Positions 54,166-64,000 of a stretch of DNA of 64,000 nucleotides are shown here, piece after piece. Where the stretch lies: NCBI RefSeq assembly GCF_037392515.1, contig NC_090288.1, forward strand, positions 3,589,501 to 3,653,500. Direction: 5' to 3'. The notes beneath the pieces were generated by a model. That model was not told the origin of the DNA. It worked only from the letters and a program-made list of their open reading frames with translations, and ran no database searches. The stretch comes from Haliotis asinina (taxonomy: Eukaryota > Mollusca > Gastropoda > Lepetellida > Haliotidae). The first letter of the stretch is position 1. Each line of letters starts with the position of its first letter. The position numbers and the translations under genes were made by a program.

Positions 54166-54166
54166 A
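54161..54166 (+). promoter_or_regulatory. Poly(A) signal overlapping the stop codon
   Basis: AATAAA includes the TAA stop (54163-54165) of the chitin-binding gene. If used, the 3' UTR would be only ~20 nt; a further AATAAA near 54629 is an alternative. Confidence 0.4.
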
Positions 54167-54169
54167 ACT

Positions 54170-56390
54170 GTGAGCGAGGGAAAAAGACTGAAATCCGAAC
54201 GTGTGCGTGTTAAATGAATTGTATTCCAGATACGCTACTGGCAAAAAAAACCCCCAAACCATTTACTGGCAAAATACTATTAGGAAAAATATACTACTAC
54301 ATTTCTGGACGACAAATTCTTTTTCTTCAAATGATAGACGCCATCAGCATTATGAGCAGCGATTAGTCAGACGGTATACGCAGAAAAAATATCTCTCAAG
54401 AAATAACATGAAGACACAGTCCCATTCGTCGGCTCTTTCTTCAGGCATGGGTAATTCCCGGATCTTCTGGAGAATGTTTTGAACGAATAGAGTAGACAGC
54501 GAAAGGATACAGTCAAAATGGTCGCTGGCATGTTATTACTGGTGCAAATTAAAGGTCGTATAGCACGTTTGACTGGTAGTTTCTGTAGTGGCTTGTAAAA
54601 ATGATATTACTACAAATGAAGTTTATAATAAATCATTTATTTTATAGTGTTTGATTCAATTATACACTTTAAATTAACAAAAATGTACATTTTAGATGTG
54701 CATTTTAGATGATATTTTAAGTGCCCCCTCTCTTTCCCTGACTCTATCTCTTTCACCTCCGTCTGTCACTCTTCCCCCTCTATCTCTTCAATTTCTCCTT
54801 CAATAATTTGATAATTCGAGTTGCTCCCATGTGTGATCCCATCAGGTTTTAGCAATGTTCTATTGCTTGACAAGTATTTGATGAGCCATCGCAGCGAATG
54901 CGTTTGTGACAAGCAGGTGGGGCAGGTAATCTTGACGAATACACTTGGTTGCTACAGGTAGACTGGCGATTAGGCACATACAATAAATGCAGGCAGTGTC
55001 GTGAAATTAATACCGCTATTGTTTAACACGTGTCTCGTAGAGCGACTTAATTCAGCAAAACACCATCACGACACGATTCGCACTAGGAAATTGAACTTTT
55101 CAATATGCAGACGACAACCTGTTTCCCTTTTGTTTCAAATGGAATGTTCTGGAGGGCGTTCCCACATATGCAAATTAGGCTCATTTGTCAGGTCGTGGCT
55201 CATATAATATTTGTCAAGCAGTAGTAATATCACACCAGGAATGAATTTCACATATTGTTCCCATGTGGGAATCGAACTTGGGACTTCGACGGGACCAGCG
55301 AACGCCTGGTTAACCGACTGTCCCGCAATAATGAAAGATTTCTAGAATGTGTCAGGGGAAGATGTTTGTTGCCAATGTTGCGAACATATGAAGATACTGA
55401 GATGGTGATTTTATTTCTGGAGTGCTTGAAAACTCTTGTGATTTTCATTAAGCCTCCAGAATTTGAAGCGGAGTAAAATGACGCCGTGTTCCCAAAGTGC
55501 TTTGACAAGGCTTGCTCGCCACATTACAGCTTTGTGACGCCGGTCCGTAAAAAAACGAGTCTGGACGCTCAGGTTGCGGACAACCTTAGCATCAGTCAAA
55601 TGATCTTACATCGAACTCAGTACCTGAGAACTCAAGATGAATGTGATGACGTCAACCTTTTGTTTGAAATACGTCCACGTTTTTATCAATGTCGAAGGTT
55701 CTCAAGGTCAATAAAATCCTTCACGACCATAGATCGGATGGCCAGGCTAACTGCCTCGGTTAATGCGTGTTATCGTATGCTTGACAGAGGTAACGTTCAG
55801 TGTTCATATGTGAAACTAAAGCGAATATTGAACTTATACTGATAGGCTAAATGAAGTATTCTGTGCATCTTTTGATGAAACTGAAAATTGATAGAACTTG
55901 TATTATGTTCTGTCACGTCTAGTCACCAACTATCACCTACAATAGTTTGCCAAAGAGGAACCTATGGCTAAGAATTATATTTAAACACAACTTGGTTCTA
56001 TGCAGACATAACGAATTCGCTAACAGCAATATGTTTCAAATAATGTAAATTTAATTATGCATATTTTATTAGATGAGATATTCAAGATGAAGTCATTATT
56101 TTTTGTACAGGACGTATAAGCAGGGGAATCTCTTCGTTTGTGTATAAATTTTGGGGGTGGGTGGATGGGGAGGGTCATTCACATACAATAAAGTAAGTGA
56201 GTGAGGTTGGTTGCCTATTACTTTGTGGAGAGTATATTTCAATTGCCTCACTCGGTGGCCTGTCTATGACAGAGAAAATTTTGACGCCAGGTGCAACTAT
56301 GTCAATGATTCAAACATGTAGAATCTGGCTTGCCCATGGGACACAACTCGAAATGGACAACCCAGGAGGAGCATATGTTAATATATGTTA
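54170..56390. other. Intergenic region downstream of the chitin-binding gene
   Basis: No recognised gene. Has a CT-rich stretch at 54725-54805 and a SINE-A at 55221. An open frame of 118 codons at 55486-55842 has no recognisable domain and is not called. Confidence 0.55.
55221..55325 (-). mobile_element. SINE-A copy, tail missing
   Basis: AGTAATATCACACCAGGAAT, CCCATGTGGGAATCGAACTT (box B GTTCGATTCCC on the minus strand), GACCAGCGAACGCCTGGTTA. Confidence 0.8.
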
Positions 56391-56397
56391 ATATATG

Positions 56398-57012
56398 TTA
56401 ATAGCAATCAAAGCTATAGAAACTGGGGCAAGTGGATCTAGAGATGACGTTGTTCATGAGATATTAAAGTTGGATACATCTTTAAACATGAAGTACATTG
56501 CATGTGACATTGTAGGTCCCAGCACATGTTGGAATGCATGGGAATGTAATAATTTGGCCAAATCTGGATTACAATTTCCCGAAGTTGATTTATTTCAATT
56601 TCAACCAATTCCAAAAGATTCTGAAAATGTTTTATCGAGATCTGTTACAAGGAGTTGTCAACATATGTGGCATACAGGTTCTACCGGCCGACACATATAC
56701 AAACGTAGGCCATTCTTAAAACTGGTGATAAAGTCGTCATCGTAAAAGGCGTGACGGGGTGATTCTTTCACGTGTCAGGCTTGGGCACTGTGGGCTAAAT
56801 GCTTACAAGAGTAAAATAGATAAGACGGTCTCTTCTAAATATGACCATTGCAATTTGGACACTCCTGAAAATATCGAATATGATCTAATTGCATGCCCTG
56901 GGCATAACAACATAGGATATAATCTCAGAAGTTCTGTACTTGAGTGTGCTGATGTATTTTGTTTAGAAACAGTTTTGAGCCCCAGTGTCATGTATGGGTC
57001 TGTGCAACGGGC
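56398..57012 (+). pseudogene. RNase H / C-terminal relic of a non-LTR retrotransposon
   Basis: The first frame (56398-56745) reads AIKAIETGASGSRDDVVHEI, then HMWHTGSTGRHIYKRRP. After a frameshift near 56740, a second frame reads DGVILSRVRLGHCGLNAYKS and YDHCNLDTPENIEYDLIACP. The order RNase H tail, W..GSTGRH.Y, RLRLGHCGLN and the Cys-His cluster (HC..PE..EH..CP) is that of I-clade-like LINE proteins. The catalytic RNase H residues are lost. Mariner copy 2 is inserted directly after it. Confidence 0.78.
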
Positions 57013-57019
57013 AGATTTA

Positions 57020-58289
57020 CGTGAGGATGTCAATAAGTTTTGAGCCTTGCACAGAAAAACACAAAATATTGGTATGAACCACATTTATTTTTCAACATGG
57101 TCCCCTTTTGGGTCAAGACATTTGTTCCATCTTTTCTGCCAGTCGCTGATGCCATCTCTGTAGAAGGCGCCATTGTGGTCCTCAAACCAAGCTTCAGTAG
57201 CAGCAATAATCTCATTATCATCCTGAAATCTACGACCATGCAAGTGTTTCTTGAGATTTGGGAACAGATGGTGATCACTTGGTGCCAGGTCTGGAGAGTA
57301 GGGGTAGATTTCGTACCCGCATTCCTTGACAGCAGCGGCTGCAACACGAGAGGTGTGTACTGGAGCATATCTTGATGTAGAAGAATACCACGTCTGATCT
57401 TACCCCGGCGCTTCTCCTTGATTGACTGTCGCACTTGATCAAACAAGTTAGCGTAATATTCCCCATTCACTGTTCTTCCTTTTGGTAAGTAATCTATGTG
57501 GATGACGCCTTTGCTATCCCAGAAGACTATCGCCATTACCTTCTGCACTGATCTGGAGGCTTTGAACGTTTTGGTCCTGGGAGAAGTGACATATTTCCAT
57601 TCCATGAATTCTTGTTTGCTCTCAGGATCATCGTGGTGGATCCAGGTTTCATCACAGGTTACTAGCCTAAAGTGAAAATCTTCTGGATTCTTCTTGTATC
57701 TGGTTAGCATGGAGTTGCTCATGGTGACCCTTGTTTGCTTCATTTCGTCTGTAAGCATTCTTGGCACCCATCTTGCGCACACCTTAGACATGACGAGAAT
57801 TGTCTCGATGGATCCGTGTGAAATGCCTGTGGTCTCCTCTAACTCGTGGAGTGTGATTCGACGATTTTCCAGCACAAGTCTATGCACTCTGTTAATGTTT
57901 TCCTGACTGGTGCTTGTTGTTGGGCGACCTGGACGGGGGTCATCTTCAAGACTGTCTCTACCATGCTTAAATTCATTGACCCATCGTTTGATGGTAGCAG
58001 ATGAAGGGGAAGACTTCCTATAAACTGCTGAGAATCTTTCTTCAATGTTCGTCGAGTTTCCTTCAAGAACTAAAAACTTAGTTACTGCTCCATACTAAGT
58101 TTTATTCATTTTCACTGCCGTGAGGGGGGTCTCTTTCTGTCAATGTGAGCTGTTCAATAACTTCTGAGAGTAGGATACCAAAACTTATATGTCACATCCG
58201 CTACACCCCAAGGTTCAATGTCATATCATAGGCTGTGATACCTGGGTATGTAAAATGCTCAAGGCTCAAAAGTTATTGACATCCCCTCG
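57020..58289 (-). mobile_element. Mariner transposon, copy 2 (inactive)
   Basis: 1,270 bp; termini CGTGAGGATGTCAATAAG (left, with two changes) and the inverse of CGAGGGGATGTCAATAAC; TA duplications at 57018-57019 and 58290-58291. About 95 percent identical by eye to copy 1. Confidence 0.94.
57030..58100 (-). pseudogene. Mariner transposase, frameshifted (copy 2)
   Basis: Near the N terminus an Asn-Lys-Thr-stop replaces the usual start region, and a 7-nt insertion (near 58050) shifts the helix-turn-helix frame. The middle is intact (RPGRPTTSTSQENINRVHRL, CDETWIHHDDPE, TVNGEYYANLF). A 1-nt deletion at the second catalytic block changes HQDNAPVH to HQD followed by out-of-frame sequence. The third block is present in another frame (YSPDLAPSDHH). 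Confidence 0.92.
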
Positions 58290-58652
58290 TAGGTTTTGTC
58301 TCTGCATCTGGAATATATGATGTAATCTAGACAGGTTCTCGAATGGCTTAGATATATTCATTTCTGGGGTATTAAATCATTTTAACACTTTGTCATCTGA
58401 ACCTACTGCTTTGTTAATGAATGAGTATTTCAAGTCTCAGGAATGGAAGTGATTACTTAAAGGCTTTTTCGTAACACGAAGCAGGTGTTATTTGTTATAT
58501 GTATAAAACTGTTCAAACTGATATAAATAGTGTTGTATCTTGTTTTGTATGATTATATTATTAAATCAAGTCAATATGATGAGCGCAATTAGGCCCGTTT
58601 CTTGAAACTGTAAAACCAACCAGCCCAGGACGACTGGATGACCGGGACGATA

Positions 58653-59940
58653 TAGTATTCCCAGAAATTATTGAGAATCATGTTGCGTCATGTAACTCAT
58701 TACGTTTATTAACTTCTGGCGTTTTACTTACATAAGCATGTTAAAACATCATCCTTTAACAGTCTCAGTCTTGTTTTAGTACTTTGTTAGACCTCCTCGC
58801 TCAGCAATGCATGCCTGAATACGCCTAGGCACACTACCCATCAAAGTTTGTAGGTAATCGTGTGACAGGGTATCCCAATATTGGCCCACCTCGGCCTTCA
58901 TATCTTCAATATTTCTCAGTCCCTTTTGGTTTATTCTGTCCTTCATGACTCCCCACACATTCTCAATTGGGTTTAGGTCTGGGCTGTAACTGGGCCAGTC
59001 TAAAACTTGAACATTTTCGCCCGACAACCACTGTTTTGTGTAGCGCGCAGTGTGTTTTGGGTCATTATCATGCTGGAAAATCCAATCATCTTCATACAAT
59101 GTTTGTGCTGTCGGAAGAAGGTGACCATTTAGAATGTCAACGTATCTTTCTTTTGTCAAGTTTCCCGTGAAAACACACAATGGCGTCACTCCGCGAGCCG
59201 ATATGCTACCCCACATGTGAAACTTCGGGCTATGTTTTGGTCGCTGGTAGATAGGTTTGACAGTATCTTTGGTCCAAATTTTCACACAATTAGGGAAAAG
59301 CCAAACAGAACATCTGAAAAGAAAACATTATCCCAATCTTGATTTTCATGAGCCCGACACCAGTTTAAACGTTTTTTTCTTTTGTGCATCTTTCATCAAC
59401 GGCGAGGGAATTCCACGTTTTTTCACCCAATTAAGTCTCTGTAATTCCTGCCTAACTGTTTCATTGCATACCTGAGGACTTCCTCTGCTAATCATTTCAT
59501 TTCTGATGTTCTCAACACTTTTCGATTTGCCCCTACTCACAATCTGCCCAAAGTCTTCGGCGATCCATAACACTGAATTTCCTAGGCCGACCTGCCCCTG
59601 CTTTGTGCTCTATCCCGGTTCCTGTTTGAATATTCTTCAAAGTTCTGTATACAGAGGAATACCATGTCTACAAGCTAACACTTGAGCATCAGGCCCACCC
59701 CTTTCAAAATCATCTAGAATGAGCTTTCTTTTCTCTCTTGCTGTAAATTCTGCCATGTCAACACAGGAAGCCGTCTGCTCAGACAAGGGAGATAACTCTT
59801 GACGTAATGAGCTGCCTTCTAAGCCTTCAAGAGTTGTCTCCCTTATTTAGTATGCTTAGTGCATAGTGAAAGCCCTTTTTCCAATCTTAGCATCATTAGA
59901 AAAAAAACAAAGATTTTCTCAATAATTTCTGGGAACACTG
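58653..59940 (-). mobile_element. Tc1-family DNA transposon, copy 2 (inactive)
   Basis: 1,288 bp; same terminal repeats as copy 1, TA duplications at 58651-58652 and 59941-59942. Roughly 97-98 percent identical to copy 1 by eye. Shares the damaged left terminal base with copy 1. Confidence 0.95.
58776..59765 (-). pseudogene. Tc1 transposase, frameshifted (copy 2)
   Basis: The C-terminal two thirds are open from IWTKDTVKPIYQRPKHSP to GGLTKY (59285 to 58776) and include HDNDPKHT and SPDLNPIENVW. Breaks against copy 1: a 4-nt loss near 59312 removes part of the first catalytic block (the SDE site), an extra T lies in a T run near 59373, one inserted base near 59548, and a 7-nt deletion near 59653. 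Confidence 0.92.
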
Positions 59941-60119
59941 TAGGTGGCATATTCTTATTACAGGCCAAGTCAATTTCTTGGTTATGGATAATGAATTAAT
60001 TATTGTTTGCAGAGGGTATGTGAAACATACAATCCATTCTATCCTAACACACAGTAACTGATTTGATACCATAATGATATGTCAAATCAGGTTTGATGTG
60101 ATGTAAATTTCACGCCGTT

Positions 60120-60300
60120 ATTTGCCAGCATTGTCATGTGGTGCGTCATTGTGATCGAGTTCAACCAATCAGAGATCACTTCCGTTGCACGAGTTTCACG
60201 TGCGCGCATATTTCAGACTGAATTGGAGCAGACGTTTCCCAACAACCGAGCCAGTGCATGTTCATTTAACTCAATCAAGAAGGTAACTATTGAAAACCGA
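60120..60300 (+). promoter_or_regulatory. Possible promoter and 5' leader exon
   Basis: A CCAATCAG box at 60164, CACTTCCG (ETS-like) near 60177 and CACGTGCGCGC near 60198 lie within 40 bp, followed by a stretch ending AATCAAGAAG and a donor-like GTAACT at 60281. No linked coding exon is seen inside the window, so this is speculative. Confidence 0.25.
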
Positions 60301-60949
60301 CATGAAAATAGGTTTTAGACACTAATGATTAATTATTCTCAGAGAATCGCGAACATGTTTTGCGTGAATCATTATTTTGCGCCACTATCAATCTTTTGTT
60401 TGTGCCTATTTGATTTGCTGAGGAATGTTGAACATGAAGCACTGTCCGTTTGAGTCAAAATCTCCCCAATGAATTGCACTCTCACTCAAAAACTAACGGT
60501 CGTGAATGACTCAAACTAACATAAGAGTAAATAACTGACGCTGCAGAATTTTGTTCAACAAACCATCATTATTTTCATTAGCTGCATCACAACTTGTGAC
60601 AAGGGTGACAGCTCAGGTAACATACAGCAGCAAGTAGCGGAGATCCGCACGATGTTGTTTTCATTGGAAGGGGATGGTATCAAAAGTTCTACAACTGTAT
60701 GCTGTCAGGCAGCTGAGTGCACTCTCACTGGGATGATTTTGACCCAGAATGTAACTTGATTATTATGTAAGTTAACATAAGTAAACCGTAATGATCCCTT
60801 ATCAACTTGGAGCCTTATTCTCGAAACCTAACGAACTTCTTAAGACATTGACGACGACCAAAGCTGAGTATTCTTAGGGCCACAAGAATAAGGGCGCCGG
60901 TAAAGGAATGGTCTTCTGCAGCTCATGTGTTGTCCTAATGTCATGTCAT

Positions 60950-61165
60950 ATCGTAAGAGGAGACACATGAGATCGGGTGGTCAGGCTTGCTGACTTGGTT
61001 AACATGTCATCGTATACGATTTCTTAGATCGATGTTCATGGTGCTGGTCACTGGATTGTCTGGCCTAGTCTCGAACCTTAGAGATATGGCGGCGACATTG
61101 CTGTGTGTAGTGTTATAAAACAAACAAACAAACGAACAATCAAACAAACAAACAAACTAAAGATT
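60950..61165 (+). mobile_element. SINE-B copy with (CAAA)n tail
   Basis: GATCGGGTGGTCAGGCTTGC, TGACTTGGTTAACATGTCAT, TCACTGGATTGTCTGGCCTA, GAGATATGGCGGCGACATTG, then AAAACAAACAAACAAACGAA and further CAAA units to 61160. Confidence 0.83.
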
Positions 61166-61169
61166 CAAT

Positions 61170-63490
61170 AATTATGTGTAATACGAACTATATGCGAGAG
61201 ATGGGCTTTGTGTAACTATTCCACGAAATATCTTTGCTTCGTAACAATACATTCCTTAATATTTTCACTGACTTAAGTTTTATTCAACGTTGATTACGTT
61301 AGCAAACATTAACGGGGGTGGTTAGGTTTTGATAAGGATCCGTTCATAATTTATGGATAGGGGTGGATGGGTGTGAGGATTGTAAGGTGGGGTCGCTCAT
61401 CACGTGGCACATTCACGTTGCACATGCTTCTTCATAATAAAAGAGCTAAGTAAGAACCCCATCCCTTACCACAGCCAACGGATACCTCCACTCAAACTTG
61501 AGTTTATTGTACAGTTCCGACTGTGAAACAATTTGTGATTGTGATTGGAAAGACAATTGCTCATACAAGAACACAACACAAAATACTGACGTTCGACACC
61601 GCCATTAGCTGTCAATAAATTGAATAGTCACGTGACATGGGTTTAGTTTACATATCAGTTTATGGGATATGCTAATCGACCATGGTGACTGGACATCGGT
61701 TACAAACTACAGTTGTGCGTGGTCATGTGGACTCCATTCTGAAGGGGCCATGCTATGCTGGACTTTCCCTGTGAAGAATGTGGTCAGTAGATACAGGGGG
61801 GTGTATTTTGCTGGCCTATTGTTCCGAGTATCGGGAAAAGTATAACCCTCCGCATGCATGGGGAAGTATAAGAATGATTTGAGTGGAGGGACGATCCTCA
61901 CTTGGGTAAATGCGAATGATATGGTTGAACCAACCATAACTAATAACTTAAATGTGTAATGTTTCTTAGGTTCATGTCCCACATTGAATTGTCGCAATAC
62001 TCCACACACGCACGCACGCACGCACGCACGCACACACACGCAAGCACACCTAATGTCATAAATGATATCAATATTACAAATGGCATCTCCCTCCTACAGT
62101 TATGACATATTCTTATTTCACATCCCACCTCCCCAGAGGAAAAGCATCATCAGCCCCTGGCCGTAAATGTTATTTCCTTGATATTTAAATTTTAACATGT
62201 AACAGGGCGATACACACAGATACAGGCGGTGGGTATTTTAACACATTACTAAATTTAACATGACACACGGCAGGGAAATGTACCCGTGGTGAGAATTGAT
62301 GAGAAACAATATTTAAGTAGAGATATGCTAAACTACACGGTGTGATGTTCCGTTGATCGTTCAAACAGTGCTGCGATATTATACTTCCACAAAAATCCAG
62401 ACAACTTAGGTATTGGATAGCATCTTGTTTCACAAGCTCTATGCGTTTTATATGTTTCCTTTGGTTTTACTCAGACATAACATATTTTACCATGTTTAGA
62501 AAGTCAATGTGCATGTATTAAGATACGAGGTGTAATAATCGTATTAGTCGCCCTCGGCGACGAGATAGTATCGCTGGGATATCGTTTTAGTGACAAAGAT
62601 GCAATCATATACTCGACCCATTGAAGGACATATTACAATATATTTCTTTATAGTAAATAGACTGGCTGCTTTATACATATGTTTGTTCGTTAGGGTTTTT
62701 GACGCTTTCCGTCATAAAGAGAGAGATTTTCCTCATCTGCACGTCGGTTCATCAAACATGCCTGAAATAGTACAGACTTCAAAAATACACTGTACACATG
62801 TGGCTTTGTTGGGTAGTCGACAAGGCTATAACACATCGACTGTATTTTCACTCTGTCGTCATGACAACGAGTAAAAATGGGATAAAAAATGGACTTTTGC
62901 GAGCTCATATAACACCCAGGACTATCTCTCAACATTGAGCCATCTATTTCTGATGTTATCTTGTCTGTGAAGCGACCACAGGCCTACATGCTGGGGGCGC
63001 CGCATGTCGACAGAGGCCTAGCTGTTGCGGGCCCGGGAGGCAGATATACCTTGTTATCTACAGCCGCTGCCGCACCAGTGTATTGAGACCATGACTTGTC
63101 ACGTCACGCTATCACGACTAACTTACTAGTACTTCTCTCTACAGAGGTCTATTTACTACTACTACTACTGCTGATAGTCGCGATACGTCTGAGTTACTGC
63201 CCATATGGCTTGCAATTTTAATTCACTCACTACCATTGACATCTTCTATTTTGCTACTAGAAATACTGCATGAATTATTACTACAGCAAACATACTTACA
63301 TCAACATGTCTACAGCAATAACAACCTCAGGTACTACAACAGCAACTTTCGTAACTATAAGACACTACAAGAACAAACACTGCCGAAAGTAACAGACCAG
63401 CATGTGCAAACAGGACTAAATGATATTGGCGCTAAGACTACCCCATATGTCTATGTTAAGGTGTGGGAGTTACGGTCATGTAACTTCTAC
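61170..63490. other. Intergenic stretch
   Basis: No gene recognised. Holds the (ACGC)n run and a (CTA)n-rich patch at 63150-63350; otherwise nothing I can name. Confidence 0.55.
62003..62050. repeat. (ACGC)n/(AC)n microsatellite
   Basis: Eight or so ACGC units flanked by AC-rich sequence. Confidence 0.92.
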
Positions 63491-63493
63491 TGT

Positions 63494-63630
63494 TGTAAGC
63501 GTTCGCTCGTCACGCCGAAGACCATTTCCCGCATGGGTACAATGTGTGAAGCCCATTCCGGTGTCCCCGTCGTGATATTGCCGAAATACTGCTCGAAGCG
63601 GCGTAAAACTAAACTCACTCAGTCACTCTA
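63494..63630 (+). mobile_element. SINE-A copy, plus orientation, head truncated
   Basis: GTAAGCGTTCGCTCGTCACG, CCGAAGACCATTTCCCGCAT (box B region deleted), GGGTACAATGTGTGAAGCCC, GCGGCGTAAAACTAAACTCA, CTCAGTCACTC. Confidence 0.85.
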
Positions 63631-64000
63631 CTGTTGCATTTTGAAGCATCATACAGAGTAGTTCTGTCTTTGATATCCTTGTGTGATATTATTATCGCAC
63701 TTACTACTGCTTCAGCAAACAGAGATAACGTGCCTTGATTCTGTTGATAGCAACTTTCCCATCTGCGGCTTGTTATTGTAATCATTGTTACACATTGCTC
63801 TCGACGCAAGGGCACTGCTAGGCATTCGGTGTGGTGCATCAGCTGACTGACGGATTGAAGTCTGCCTTCTCATTGGCTGTGGCTGATAGGTATTCTTCAA
63901 CGTCGCAATTATTTCATGACTGATAGCAATCTCGCGTTCGGCTAATTCCGTAACCGAATTTTCTGCCTCTCACAAAACAAATATTGAGGTTTGTGTTGGA

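Noticed and set aside
55486..55842. 118-codon open frame
   Set aside because: No recognisable domain, no neighbouring exons, and overlapping open frames on the other strand; left uncalled, though a lineage-specific gene cannot be excluded.

Overview
This is a eukaryotic, AT-rich, intron-rich animal genome window with very heavy repeat content. The combination of ARPC4 and NEK4 orthologues, a secreted chitin-binding (peritrophin-type) gene, and two SINE families with (ACTC)n or (CAAA)n tails points to a gastropod mollusc. From memory, untested here, these SINEs look like those in abalone (Haliotis) sequence. Almost every short open frame in the window is a shadow of a repeat; the real genes have to be rebuilt from exons joined at GT-AG boundaries.

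Layout. (1) 0.4-1.4 kb: an array of ~172-bp tandem units. (2) 1.73-10.27 kb, minus strand: ARPC4 (Arp2/3 complex subunit 4), five coding exons giving a complete 168-residue protein; its introns hold a Tc1 element, an old MITE and a SINE with 146 bp of (GA)n. (3) 10.3-24.5 kb: intergenic, with a dead mariner, several SINEs, a MITE and small palindromic elements. (4) 24.98-46.54 kb, minus strand: NEK4 (NIMA-related kinase), 17 coding exons giving a complete 804-residue protein; its introns carry a pogo/Tigger-derived element, three MITEs, many SINEs, minisatellites and a LINE tail. (5) 46.6-51.3 kb: intergenic, with a second 172-bp array in the opposite orientation. (6) 51.36-54.17 kb, plus strand: a TATA promoter, a probable non-coding first exon and a three-exon gene for a secreted protein with three CBM14-type domains. 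(7) 54.2-64 kb: intergenic, with a LINE RNase H/C-terminal relic, a second mariner (reversed relative to the first), a second Tc1 copy and SINE pieces.

The two housekeeping-type genes (actin nucleation; NEK family kinase) and the secreted protein are not visibly linked in function. The most striking content is the mobile-element layer. A MITE family has long TIRs and 10-bp target duplications in four of four intact copies, one of them nested inside a SINE. Two SINE families share the same 3' end. The Tc1 and mariner families are each present as two similar but independently broken copies. An internally deleted Tigger element sits 44 bp from a NEK4 splice acceptor.
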